Positions 18,550-27,147 of a stretch of DNA of 64,000 nucleotides are shown here, one piece after another (position 1 is the first letter of the stretch; the number at the start of each line of letters is the position of its first letter). The notes under the pieces are model-generated. The model had not been told where the DNA came from and did not search any database. It saw only the letters and a program-made list of their open reading frames with translations. The stretch lies in the NCBI RefSeq assembly GCF_016793825.1, contig NZ_JAEULM010000019.1, forward strand, positions 124,001 to 188,000. The letters are read 5' to 3'. The translations under genes were made by a program, and so were the position numbers. The stretch is from Sphingopyxis sp. (lineage in GTDB: Bacteria > Pseudomonadota > Alphaproteobacteria > Sphingomonadales > Sphingomonadaceae).

Positions 18550-18999
18550 TCACCCTGAAATCAGAATGCCCTGCGCGTCGAGGAGCAGAATCAGCGCCGC
18601 GATGGCGGAGCGGGCTTCGGAATCGATTATGGCCCCTCCGACGGGGCTCGAGATCACGCCGGGAACGACCCAAGCTCCCGACCGAAAACGCAGCTCCGTT
18701 CCATCGGACAAACAGCCGAGGCGCATGCCTTCCCGTGGTGCAGCAAAACGCCATCCCCCGTCGCTCCATATCGCCAGTTTGTCATCCTGTCCGGACCACG
18801 CGCCGCTCGCCCCGGCGCCGACCAGCCAGCATTGTCCCGGCTCGGGTGCTACCGGTGGCGTGGCAATCGGTCCCTCCTCGACCGAAGCCTGCACCAGCGC
18901 ATCGAGCATGGTCAGCGCTTCATTGTGCGTCACCTCCTTCTGCGCCTGCGCCACCGCGAGCAGCGGCAGAGCAAAGCGCGGGGTATGCATCTCGGTCAT
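18550..18999 (-). CDS. DUF2793 protein, distal gene of the GTA cluster
   Basis: A 149-residue protein starting MTEMHTPRFALPLLAVAQAQ and KEVTHNEALTMLDALVQ, the signature of DUF2793, with a central WLVGAGASGAW segment. This family is found at the end of phage-like tail clusters in alphaproteobacteria and may belong to the tail fibre or host-recognition part. It lies 12 bases after the end of the intact reading frame of the gp15 gene, so it belongs to the same transcript. Exact role unknown. Confidence 0.85.
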   Translation of the reverse strand: MTEMHTPRFALPLLAVAQAQKEVTHNEALTMLDALVQASVEEGPIATPPVAPEPGQCWLVGAGASGAWSGQDDKLAIWSDGGWRFAAPREGMRLGCLSDGTELRFRSGAWVVPGVISSPVGGAIIDSEARSAIAALILLLDAQGILISG

Positions 19000-19011
19000 C
19001 GGTCTTCTCCC

Positions 19012-21304
19012 TTATGGCAGTGGCAGCAAAAGCGGCGGCGACAGCGCAAAGTCGCCGATCTGCCGGATAGCGATCGAATGGCCTGCTGCCAGCGCCGCGA
19101 GCACCGGTGCCGTAATCGGCAAGTTGGCGGTGGTCGTTTCCCACGATCCGATATCGGAAACTGGCGGAACAAGTTCGATGCGCCAGGCCTCGCGGCTTTC
19201 ACCCAGCGGCACATCGACGCCGTCGCGCCAGCCCGTGTCCGCCCGCGTCCGCCGAACCCACTCGGCAACGATGCCGCCCGCCCCATCGGCCCGCAGCAGT
19301 CCGTGGACCGGCGCCAGCGGCTGCAGCGCTCGACCCACAACGCCGATCGCGCCAGCCCGTGTCCGCCCGCGTCTGCCGAACCCACTCGGCAACGATGCCG
19401 CCCGCCCCATCGGCCCGCAGCAGTCCGTGGACCGGCGCCAGCGGCTGCAGCGCTCGACCCACAACGCCGATCGCGACATCCTGCACATCGGTATCGCGGC
19501 GCGACGCCCATTGCAGGTCCGCACCCCCTCCTTCGGCGAGGCGGGCGAGCATGTCCGGAACCGGTACGATCGCCGCATCCTCGATCATCGCAAAGGGCGC
19601 CCCGCCGATGTGCGCCGCCACGTCGGTCCCGCCACGCCCGCGAAGCAGGCGCGACAAACGCCAGCGTCCCGGCGCAAGCAACTCGGCCACCCCGAACTGG
19701 ATCATCTCGCTGCCGATCATGGCGCGATTGGCACCGCCCAGAATCGCACTGTCGTCACGGGATTCCAGAAGCATGGACGGATTGATCAGCTCGACGATCG
19801 CCGCGTTCGCCATATCGAAGAGATCGCCACTTCCCGCAGCAATCGGCGTCGCCAGCGTACCAAGCGCAAGGGCCGGACGCGCAAAGCCGATCGCAACGGG
19901 CTCGGCTTCGGGGGCCGGCCGGATCCACAGGTCCGCGCCGCGCCAGCCGTCGTTGCTCCCCGCGACAGCGACGAGCAGGCGCGGCGCCGTCGCGGCGACC
20001 GCGTCAAGCCCCGGAACATCGAACAGCGCGACCATAGCTTCGGCGTCGGGCCAATCGGGGGCCGTGACCGGAAGCCCGGCATCGGCCCCTACCAGCCCCG
20101 CCGTAACGGGTTGAAAACGGCGCAGTTCGATCGAATGCGCGGCATCGCGAACGGTCCGCGACGCAAGCCGCCAACGGCTCCCGTCGGCCAGCTCGACGAT
20201 GCTGCCGACCGTCAGTGCAAGCGCAGCAAGGTCGGTGGCCCATACCGCCACCTCGCGCCCGTCGACAGCGGCGGCCGCAAGCGTCTGGGCCAGTGCCCGC
20301 GCCGAGCCTGCCGACAGCAGGGCCGGCAGATCGACCCGATCCTCGCGCACGCCGCCGCCCGCAACCCGTGCGGCCTGCTGTCCAAGCTGATAGTCACGCT
20401 CGGGCTCATAATGCCGCAACCGGATCGTCCCGGGCAAAGAAGACAGGGGCGAACGGCGCTGCTCGATCCGGTCGGACGCACCAAAACTCCGCCGTGCCTC
20501 CGCAAAACCGGCCAGCTCAACCACGTCTCCGCCGGCCGGCGCGAGCTGCCAGCCCCCCGGACCGCTAACCATCCGCACGCCGTCGGCGTCGAACAAGGGT
20601 TCCAGCGCGTCGCGCAGCCGGTCGCCCGATGCCGCATAGCCGCCAAAAGGCCAGCGCCCGACGCAGCGACCGCTTTCCCCAAGCAGGCCGTCGCCGATGA
20701 GCCCCGTATCGACACTGCCGGTGTCGGCTTCGATCTCGAATGTGAGCGAAGGGATACGATTTCCGAAACTTGCGAGCTCCAACTCCTCGAACACGGCATA
20801 GGCAAGGCCGCGAAACGCACACGCCGAAGCCATACCGACCGCCGCGGCGACCAGCGGGTCGACGAGCTGATCCTCGCTGCCGTCGTACCAGCGGAAGGTG
20901 CAGCGCTCGCTGAAGCTGCCGCTCGCCCCGCGCAGGAGATTGCCGTCGGCCCAGATGCGACGGACCGCGCGGATCGGCCGCGACGACAGGGCGATCGCCA
21001 GCGACACGCCATAGCTGAACTCGGTCGTCGACGGCCGCCCCTTGCCGCCCCCGCGCTTCGTCCGCCTCTCGATCAGGTCTGTTGCCCAGATGACGCTTCC
21101 CGCAACGCGCATCGTCCCGAACAGCTTGGGAATCTGCTGGCCATAGGTCGATGCCTGGACCTTCAGGTCGGCAAGCCGCGGCCCTTCGCGGCCCTTGGGC
21201 TTGAACAGTTCGGCATCGATCTGTTGCCCCGCATAGGCGCCGATCGCCGCGCCGACCGGACCGCCGACGATCCCGCCGACGACCGTAAGCACCAAAGTCG
21301 CCAT
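19012..21304 (-). pseudogene. GTA gp15-like host specificity (tail tip) protein, frameshifted by a 124-bp duplication
   Basis: The largest tail-tip protein of the GTA. It begins MATLVLTVVGGIVGGPVGAA, a typical start for these megatron proteins, and carries the phage-tail domain with YGVSLAIALSSRPIRAVRRI. As sequenced, the frame ends at 19199 after 701 residues, the last 60 or so being out-of-register, Arg/Gly-rich nonsense (SSAAAAGAGPRTAA). The cause is a 124-bp tandem duplication. In the shifted frame the expected C terminus continues (DGVDVPLGESREAWRIELVP to LLLPLP) and stops at 19012. Removing one copy gives 722 residues. Either the gene is dead, or length switching restores it, or the assembly is wrong. 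Confidence 0.88.
19223..19470. repeat. 124-bp direct tandem duplication inside gp15
   Basis: Copies at 19223-19346 and 19347-19470 are identical except for C19250 versus T19374. The unit is 124 bp, which is not a multiple of three, so the second copy shifts the gp15 frame. The near identity points to a recent event. No transposon ends or target duplications are seen; short common bases (TCGCG) at the junctions fit replication slippage. Confidence 0.95.
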
Positions 21305-21313
21305 TGCTTCCTC

Positions 21314-21724
21314 CTATGAAACCAGTCGCCAGCGCGCCGCCTCCAGCCATCGGGCGTCAAGCGGCGCCTCGACCACGCGGCGAAGCCCCGCATGGGCGTG
21401 GACGACGCGGCCGGGGGCCAGCAGCCCCAGGTGGAACTGCCCGGCCGCCAACGCGATCAGCGCCACATCGCCCATCCGCAGAGGATCTGCCGCAGCAACG
21501 AAACCTGCGCGTTCCAGCCCCGCAACGATCCGTTCGCCGCGCCAGCCGCGCAGCGGATAGCCTTCGGGCACCTCAAGGCTGCGTCCCGCGACGGCATAGG
21601 CCGCGGCGACCAGCCCGACGCAGTCAAGCCCGTGCGCCGCCGACCGCCCCTGCGCGCGGAAGCGCGCGCCCACCATCGCGCGCGCGGCAGCAAAGGCCCG
21701 CGCACCGGTATCCGCCTCATCCAC
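21314..21724 (-). CDS. GTA gp14-like NlpC/P60 cell-wall peptidase
   Basis: A 136-residue peptidase that cuts murein peptides when the particle enters the recipient. The nucleophile is the Cys in AHGLDCVGLVAAAYAVAG; the His is in QFHLGLLAPG and the third polar residue follows in VVHAHAGLRR. Length equals the GTA peptidases. The start is GTG at 21724, overlapping the stop of the DUF2163 gene by eight bases (GTGGATGA). It ends 10 bases before gp15. Confidence 0.88.
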   Translation of the reverse strand: MDEADTGARAFAAARAMVGARFRAQGRSAAHGLDCVGLVAAAYAVAGRSLEVPEGYPLRGWRGERIVAGLERAGFVAAADPLRMGDVALIALAAGQFHLGLLAPGRVVHAHAGLRRVVEAPLDARWLEAARWRLVS

Positions 21725-22556
21725 CGGGGTAGCGCGTCAACAGGTCGTTGCCCGGCAGATGCGCCTCGCCGCGAAAATTGACCGCGTTGGCAAAACGGTC
21801 GCGGCACGTCGAAAGCTGTTTGTCGCAGCCCTCGACCAACCGCACCCGCAGCGGCAGCGCGGACAGTCGCGGCGGCATCTCCGCCAGCGTCAGCACGGCG
21901 CCGTCCTCGCTTACCACCGGGCTCGCCAGTCCGCACGCGGCTCCCTCCAGCCACACCAGTTCGCCGAACGCCATCGCCCCCGCCGCGACCGGACTGTCGA
22001 GCGTTACCGATCGTCCATCGACCGCGACCACGCGCCGTGCATGGGTCCGCGGCGCCAGGTCGACACGGCAGGCCGGATCGCCCAGCATCGCGCGACACGA
22101 TGGCGACGTCGCCGGGCACACCGGCCGGTCGAGCATCCGCGCCACGCCTTGCAGTTCCGCCGCAAAGGCCGTCCCATGTCGCTCGACCGCGCCCAGCGAT
22201 CCACGCGCCACCACGACCGGCGCGGCCTCGGGATCGGTCCAGTCTGTCACGAACAGCACCAGATCCGCTCCGTCCCAACGCCCGGCGTCCAGGTCCTCCG
22301 CCGCGATCGCATCGCTCGCGATCGCGCCTTCGATGTCCATCGTCTGGACGTCCAGGCTGTCGCTCGTCTCGATGGCCGATGGTTTCATTCCGGGCGCGGC
22401 GCGATAGGGCAGCCCGGCGATCACCAGATCGCGGTCGTGCGAAGTCAGCCCGATCGTCACGCCGTCGCGGCGCGTCAGGCGCCAGCACCAGGTCAGAGCG
22501 ATCAACTCCCCGCGCAGCCAGTCCGGCGCCGCCGCCATCCCGCTCCACGTCACCAT
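21717..22556 (-). CDS. GTA gp13-like hub protein (DUF2163)
   Basis: A 279-residue baseplate hub protein of the DUF2163/BR0599 family. It opens with LRGELIALTWCWRLTRRDG and TIGLTSHDRDLVI, typical of the family. Four Cys sit in CPATSPSCRAMLGDPAC and EGCDKQLSTC, the positions that bind an iron-sulfur cluster in the Rhodobacter capsulatus particle. It overlaps the DUF2460 gene by seven bases and gp14 by eight, so all are translated together. Confidence 0.9.
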   Translation of the reverse strand: MVTWSGMAAAPDWLRGELIALTWCWRLTRRDGVTIGLTSHDRDLVIAGLPYRAAPGMKPSAIETSDSLDVQTMDIEGAIASDAIAAEDLDAGRWDGADLVLFVTDWTDPEAAPVVVARGSLGAVERHGTAFAAELQGVARMLDRPVCPATSPSCRAMLGDPACRVDLAPRTHARRVVAVDGRSVTLDSPVAAGAMAFGELVWLEGAACGLASPVVSEDGAVLTLAEMPPRLSALPLRVRLVEGCDKQLSTCRDRFANAVNFRGEAHLPGNDLLTRYPGG

Positions 22557-24868
22557 GGCGCCCGCACCTCGATCAGCGGGACGCCGGCCACATCGCCCGC
22601 GAGATAGGTCGCTCGGCTGACCTCCAGCCGGTCCTCGGCAAACCGCACCGGCACATCGAACAGAAAGCCCGCACGCACCGCCACGCCGACGTCGGGGATT
22701 GCATCCAGCAGGATCTCGCCATCCGCGGTCAGCGCAAAGGCTGCGGTCTCGATCCCGTCGACCGATACGCGCACACTCTCGGCGACCGGAAGCCGGATCG
22801 GCCGCACCTGCTCGTCTTCGCCGCTACCGTATCGCTTGACCAGCGCGAACTGCCGTCGGATCGCGTCGCCGATGCCCAGCCACTGATCCGTCGCCCCCGG
22901 CGGGCCATCGTCCACCGCCGAACTATGATCGAACGGATCGCGAAAGCGGAACGCGCGTGCGGCCCCACGGCGCGCGCGAAAAAAGTCGGCGAGCCGGCGC
23001 ACGTCGGCTTCCGATCGTACTCCCGGCCCGGCGTCATAGCGCATCCGGGCGTCGGCCCATTCGCTCGCGCGCTGCTCGTGCCCTGACGGCGAGCTCACGA
23101 TATGCGTCGAAAATTCGGTCGCGACCATGGCCTCGCGGCCGATCGCCAACGGAAAGTCCACCGCGTCAAAGGCTTGCACATCATCCTCCCCGTCAAAGGC
23201 GACGAACCCGTCGCGCGCCACCTGCGGCAGCGCCCACACGAAAGTCCGCGCCACCTCGCGCCGCGCCGCATCGGCGGCATCGGCGATCGCGACCCATTGC
23301 GCCCGATCCTCGCGGCGCAGCACAAAGCCCGAGAAATATTGTTGCTCCTCAACCGGATAGCCCAGCCGGGATGCCATCAGGCTGCGGGCACCGGCGGTCT
23401 CGCCCCCGCGGCCGCTGGTGACCCAGTCATAATCCTCGATCTGCAGTACATCGAACGCGGGCGCCGACCATCCCGGCGGCACGTTGGCGCGGCGCAACTC
23501 GGGCGCCGCCGCGTCGAGCACCGTCGGCAGGAACACCAACAGGTGGCTCGTCAATCCGTGTATGCCCGCCTCGTCGCGCGCGGCCGCCACCAGCGCCGCG
23601 GTCGAGGCGGCAAGCAAGACTCCCAGCGCGTCGAGCATTCCCCGCTGCGGCGCGGCCAACGCGCCGCACACATCGCCGATCGGCACGCTCGCGGCGCCCA
23701 GTGCCGCGGTCGCCGCCGCGTCATAAGCACAGATACGCCCGCCGGCGGCAACCCACCACCATGGCTCGCCGACCTGGAATTTCGGTACCAGCCCCGCCGC
23801 AATCCCGATCGCGACAAAGCTTCGAGCGACCAGCTGCAAATATCCCATAGCCACCGTATTGGCGGGCGACAGCAGCGTCGATGGCGGCACCCATCCGGTG
23901 AGTGCCGGCGCGCCGTCCGCCGAACGCTGCTTCCAGTCGTTCCAGCAATAGGCATCGAAAATCTCATAGGACAGCGACCAGATCAGCCCCAGCCCGGCCG
24001 CCTTGCAGGTCGCGGCGAAATCGGCGTGCCAGGCCGTGCAGGGCGCGTTGAGCACCCCGCCCGCCAGGCTCGCGTAGAAGCCGCCGCCCAGCGCCTCGAG
24101 CCGCAGATAATGGCTCATCCCGACATAATGAACGACATCGCCGCGATATCCCAGATGGACGATCTGCCGCACCACCCGCGCCGGGGTCAGATGATAGCTG
24201 TCGTCATAGCCGCCCGCGATCCCCAGCCCATGCTCGGGCAGCACGGCGTCCCCGATCGCCAGCACCGACCCCGAACCCGAACTGACGATCGCGCTCATTT
24301 CGGCCCAGCCCTCGACGGGCGCCCCCAACACCGCTTCGCCGCCATCATAATCGGGCGGCACCAGCGAGATGAACATCCGGTCGATGTCGCCTGCCCACAC
24401 CCGGTCGGCCTCGGCGGGAAGCAGAAAGCCGCCATCGAGCGCATCGAAATCGAGGCGGACGACCGCATCCTCGGCCCCGCCCTCGGCATAGTTCCACAGC
24501 CGGACGAACCAGGCGCGCGGGTGGCCCTCGGCATCGCGCCCCTCGATCGTCAGCGTCGGTCCGTGCAGCGCGTCGAGCGGCTTCAACCCGCCCGAGCGCC
24601 ACCGAAACGCCAGTTGCGTATGACGAAAATCGCGGTTCGTCGCATAGGCGAGCAGCGGGTGGTCCCAGCGATCCTCGGCCTCCCAGATCAGCCCCGCCAG
24701 ATCCTGTCGGTTGTAAAGGACCGCATCGACCCGCAACGCCTGCGGCCCGGCGGTCACCACGCTCGCCATCATCGGACGCGCGAAATCGACGGTCCAGAAC
24801 CGCGGGTCGAAACGTTTGATCCAGTCCTTGCGATGATGCGGCTCGGCCGCGACGAGCGCCCAGCCCAT
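22550..24868 (-). CDS. GTA gp12-like distal tail protein: DUF2460 fused to a large N-terminal region
   Basis: A 772-residue protein. Its last 210 residues (from about FPLAIGREAMVATEFSTHI to LIEVRAPW) match DUF2460, the distal tail protein that is about 200 residues on its own in Rhodobacter. The first 560 residues start GWALVAAEPHHRKDWIKRFD and include HYVGMSHYLRLEALGG and WSLSYEIFDAYCWNDWK, which look like a TIM-barrel domain, perhaps related to non-contractile tail sheath proteins; this is a tentative reading. The ATG at 24868 overlaps the stop of the tape-measure gene. The fusion could build a longer or decorated tail tip. Confidence 0.85.
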   Translation of the reverse strand: MGWALVAAEPHHRKDWIKRFDPRFWTVDFARPMMASVVTAGPQALRVDAVLYNRQDLAGLIWEAEDRWDHPLLAYATNRDFRHTQLAFRWRSGGLKPLDALHGPTLTIEGRDAEGHPRAWFVRLWNYAEGGAEDAVVRLDFDALDGGFLLPAEADRVWAGDIDRMFISLVPPDYDGGEAVLGAPVEGWAEMSAIVSSGSGSVLAIGDAVLPEHGLGIAGGYDDSYHLTPARVVRQIVHLGYRGDVVHYVGMSHYLRLEALGGGFYASLAGGVLNAPCTAWHADFAATCKAAGLGLIWSLSYEIFDAYCWNDWKQRSADGAPALTGWVPPSTLLSPANTVAMGYLQLVARSFVAIGIAAGLVPKFQVGEPWWWVAAGGRICAYDAAATAALGAASVPIGDVCGALAAPQRGMLDALGVLLAASTAALVAAARDEAGIHGLTSHLLVFLPTVLDAAAPELRRANVPPGWSAPAFDVLQIEDYDWVTSGRGGETAGARSLMASRLGYPVEEQQYFSGFVLRREDRAQWVAIADAADAARREVARTFVWALPQVARDGFVAFDGEDDVQAFDAVDFPLAIGREAMVATEFSTHIVSSPSGHEQRASEWADARMRYDAGPGVRSEADVRRLADFFRARRGAARAFRFRDPFDHSSAVDDGPPGATDQWLGIGDAIRRQFALVKRYGSGEDEQVRPIRLPVAESVRVSVDGIETAAFALTADGEILLDAIPDVGVAVRAGFLFDVPVRFAEDRLEVSRATYLAGDVAGVPLIEVRAPW

Positions 24869-25452
24869 CAATCGTCCGCCGCCGTCATCGCGCGGCGCAC
24901 CGCGCGTGCAAGCTGGCGCCCCGTCTGCGCGAGCCGCTGCGGCTCGCTTCCCGTCTGGCCTTGCACGTTCACCGTGATCGCGATGGCACGCATCGCGCCG
25001 CCCGCCGTCTCGATGCGGCCACTCGCGGTCGGCACGAACAATTCGGGTCCGCGCTCACCGACACGATAGGCGCGCCCCGCGCTGACCGGCCCGCCCGTAG
25101 CCCGCCCGGGCGCCCCGAACAGCGCCATCGCGATCGAGGTACCAAGCGACACGAGACCGCCCGCGCCGCTTCCGCCGCCCGATTGCCCGCCACCCAGCGA
25201 CGCGATGCCGTTCGCGATCGCCGCGCGCGCTATCTCGTTCATCACCGACAGCGCGAGCCGTTTCAGATCCTCGAAACCCAGCTTGCCGGTCATGATCGCC
25301 CGCGTCAGCGACCGCTCGATCGCCCGTCCCGCCGCGTCGGCCCCGGCGCCCAGCGACCCTTCCAGCTCGCCGCGCAGCGCCGCAATCTCGCTTCGGAACG
25401 CGCCGGTATCGGCACGCACCGTAACGACCATCTCATCCAGATCATCCGTCAT
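24868..25452 (-). CDS. GTA gp11-like short tail tape measure protein
   Basis: A 194-residue protein that sets tail length. The N-terminal half is helical (VTVRADTGAFRSEIAALRGE), followed by a Gly-rich hinge (GGGQSGGGSGAGG), a membrane-active segment (LVSLGTSIAMALFGAPG) and GPVSAGRAYRVGERGPELFV, the motif shared with phage tape-measure ends. It is short even for a GTA (about 220 in Rhodobacter), so the tail should be short. It overlaps the chaperone gene before it by 11 bases and the next gene by a TGATG junction. Confidence 0.88.
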   Translation of the reverse strand: MTDDLDEMVVTVRADTGAFRSEIAALRGELEGSLGAGADAAGRAIERSLTRAIMTGKLGFEDLKRLALSVMNEIARAAIANGIASLGGGQSGGGSGAGGLVSLGTSIAMALFGAPGRATGGPVSAGRAYRVGERGPELFVPTASGRIETAGGAMRAIAITVNVQGQTGSEPQRLAQTGRQLARAVRRAMTAADD

Positions 25453-25633
25453 CGGGCAATCGCTCCATCATCGCGGCGAGCGCGGCGCCATCGACCCCCG
25501 CGTCCGCCTCTTCGCACCATCCCCCAAGCACCGCCGCGACATCGGCCGGCGTCGCCGCCCAGAACCGATCCGGCGACCAGCCCGCCAAACGGGCCATCAA
25601 GCCAAGAAGCCGCAGCGCCGCCTCGCCGATCAT
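25442..25633 (-). CDS. GTA tail assembly chaperone (gp10.1-like)
   Basis: A 63-residue protein (MIGEAALRLLGLMARLAGWS then PDRFWAATPADVAAVL) matching the small tail-assembly chaperone of GTA and phage clusters (TIGR02216 type), which keeps the tape measure soluble until the tube forms. It overlaps the preceding gp10 gene by four bases (ATGA) and the tape measure gene by 11, the usual place for a chaperone made in fixed ratio to it. Confidence 0.85.
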   Translation of the reverse strand: MIGEAALRLLGLMARLAGWSPDRFWAATPADVAAVLGGWCEEADAGVDGAALAAMMERLPDDG

Positions 25634-25947
25634 CGCCGTCCCTGCAAAATCTGCCCCAGCAGCACGCGCAGCGCCGGGGTCGCTGCTGCCAGCCCGCCCT
25701 TCACCAGCGCCTCACCGATCGCCTCGCGCGTCAGCGCCGCGGGGCGACCCTGCACGCAATGCCAGAACAGCGCCGCCATCTCGCCGAGCGCCAGCCGCCC
25801 GTCGGCGGCGCGCTCGACCAATGCGAACAGCGGCCCCAGTTCGTCCTCGGCCGCAACCAACGCCGCGAAACTGGGGCGCAGCACATGGACCGCATCGCCG
25901 ACGCATAGCTCGGCCTCGCCGCGCAAGGCGTTCGCTGCCCCGCTCAC
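25630..25947 (-). CDS. GTA gp10-like protein
   Basis: A 105-residue protein (VSGAANALRGEAELCVGDAV; FAALVAAEDELGPLFALVER) of the gene-transfer-agent gp10 family, thought to act with the next gene as a tail-assembly chaperone pair. The start is GTG at 25947, overlapping the stop of the tail tube gene (GTGA). A start of this kind suits translational re-initiation at reduced level compared with the abundant tube protein. Confidence 0.85.
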   Translation of the reverse strand: MSGAANALRGEAELCVGDAVHVLRPSFAALVAAEDELGPLFALVERAADGRLALGEMAALFWHCVQGRPAALTREAIGEALVKGGLAAATPALRVLLGQILQGRR

Positions 25948-26351
25948 AGGCTCGCCACCGCGCCGCTCGATTCCAGGTTCAGCGTATAATTGCGCTCGCC
26001 GTTGTAATCGCCCGCATAGTCGAGCCGGGTGACCAGAAATCGGCCTCGCAGCCGCTCGCCACTTTCGAAACTCAGCTCATAATCGTCGATCGTGCCCGCC
26101 AGCGCATGGCCGCGCAGCCGCGTCTCGGCGGCCGACCCCGTGAAGATCCCGGCCGCGCTCACCGAAACCGATCGGACCCCGGCGCCCGACAGCAGTTCGC
26201 GCCAGCCGCCCGAATCCTTGGTCGTCACATTCACTATTTCGCCATTCACCGACATCTGCGTCGTACGCAGGCCGGCAACTGTCGCGAACGTGGGCGGGAC
26301 TGCCCCATTACCGATCTTTAATAGAAAAGCGCTCCCATTTTCGATTGCCAT
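25944..26351 (-). CDS. GTA gp9-like major tail tube protein
   Basis: A 135-residue TP901-1-type major tail protein: MAIENGSAFLLKIGNGAVPP, then LRTTQMSVNGEIVNVTTKDS and GWRELLSGAGVRSVSVSAAG, all hallmarks of tail tube subunits. The hexameric rings stack to form the tube. Length is the same as in other GTAs. The start is the ATG at 26351. Directly upstream the operon is interrupted by a gene on the opposite strand, so either transcription passes through that gene or the tail half has its own promoter. Confidence 0.9.
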   Translation of the reverse strand: MAIENGSAFLLKIGNGAVPPTFATVAGLRTTQMSVNGEIVNVTTKDSGGWRELLSGAGVRSVSVSAAGIFTGSAAETRLRGHALAGTIDDYELSFESGERLRGRFLVTRLDYAGDYNGERNYTLNLESSGAVASL

Positions 26352-26402
26352 CGTCTAATCTCCTCAACATAAAAAATGCTCTGCAAATCGGGGAGTCGCA
26401 GA

Positions 26403-26738
26403 ATGCTGATTTTAAGTCTGGCTCTGGCTGCCGCGGCGCCGTCAACGGCCGGTAATGTCGACACGACACGCGCCGCCTTCACCAAATGCCTTCGCGAACA
26501 CATGAAAAAGTCGCTCGAGGCCAAGATGGCCGAGGCCGAATATGAAATGTCGCTGAAAGCGGCCTGCGATACCGAGCGCGGGGCTTTCCGTACGGCGGTA
26601 ACCGCGGCCAATCGCGCGGCGGGCGATTCCGCCGCCGATGCCGCCGACAATGCCGACATGCAGGTCGAGGATTATCACGCGAACTTCACCGACAAGTTCC
26701 GCGACTATTCGTCGACCAACACCATGCCCGGCGACTGA
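26403..26738 (+). CDS. Exported helical protein encoded antisense inside the GTA operon
   Basis: A 111-residue protein with a signal peptide (MLILSLALAAAAPSTAG) and a helical, charged mature part (FTKCLREHMKKSLEAKMAEA; ADAADNADMQVEDYHANFTD). Two Cys (in TKCLRE and KAACDTE) could form a disulfide. It is the only plus-strand gene among the GTA genes, lying between DUF3168 and the tail tube gene. GC content by eye is lower than in its neighbours. An upstream ATG at 26376 is possible, but 26403 gives a clean signal peptide. No family recognised; possibly a conserved sphingomonad protein or a foreign insertion. Confidence 0.75.
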   Translation: MLILSLALAAAAPSTAGNVDTTRAAFTKCLREHMKKSLEAKMAEAEYEMSLKAACDTERGAFRTAVTAANRAAGDSAADAADNADMQVEDYHANFTDKFRDYSSTNTMPGD

Positions 26739-26751
26739 CGCCGGCGCGGGT

Positions 26752-27147
26752 TCAATCCGCCGCAAGGCACCGGCAACGCAGCAGCACGTCCAGACGCCAC
26801 CCGCCTTCGCGCGGGTGGATCAGGCGCGTCCGGATCGTCCGCACCGCCGCGACCGTCCATTCCGCGGCCGGCCCGCGCAGACCTTCCGCCGCCGCTTCCA
26901 GCCGTGCGGCCGCGCGGCCATCCGCGCTGCTTCCCACACCGTGCAAGGTCAGTGTCAGCCGCACCTCGCGGCCCGCGCGATCCTTGGTGCCCCAATCGCT
27001 GCCCTCGGCGGCGCCGACCGAAACATAGGGGGCGGTCGCACGCGGCGGCGTTCCGTCGAAGACCCCGTTGATCAGCGTCGCCAGCTCGGCATCGCCGCCC
27101 AACTCGGCGATCGCCCTGGCGCGCACGGCGCTCTCGGCGCCCGTCAT
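26752..27147 (-). CDS. GTA gp8-like tail terminator (DUF3168)
   Basis: A 131-residue DUF3168 protein: MTGAESAVRARAIAELGG, VFDGTPPRATAPYVSVGAAE and DWGTKDRAGREVRLTLTLHG. It forms the ring that closes the tail tube and joins it to the head. The ATG overlaps the stop of gp6 by four bases (27144-27147). It ends 13 bases before the stop of the opposing exported-protein gene. Confidence 0.87.
   Translation of the reverse strand: MTGAESAVRARAIAELGGDAELATLINGVFDGTPPRATAPYVSVGAAEGSDWGTKDRAGREVRLTLTLHGVGSSADGRAAARLEAAAEGLRGPAAEWTVAAVRTIRTRLIHPREGGWRLDVLLRCRCLAAD

Noticed and set aside
19012..19578. A separate 188-residue gene downstream of gp15
   Set aside because: Its second half is the displaced C terminus of gp15; its first half is out-of-frame sequence of the same gene and the duplication.
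18470..21319. A 949-codon plus-strand open frame opposite gp15
   Set aside because: Low-complexity Arg/Pro-rich shadow of a high-GC gene; gp15 carries clear tail-protein motifs.
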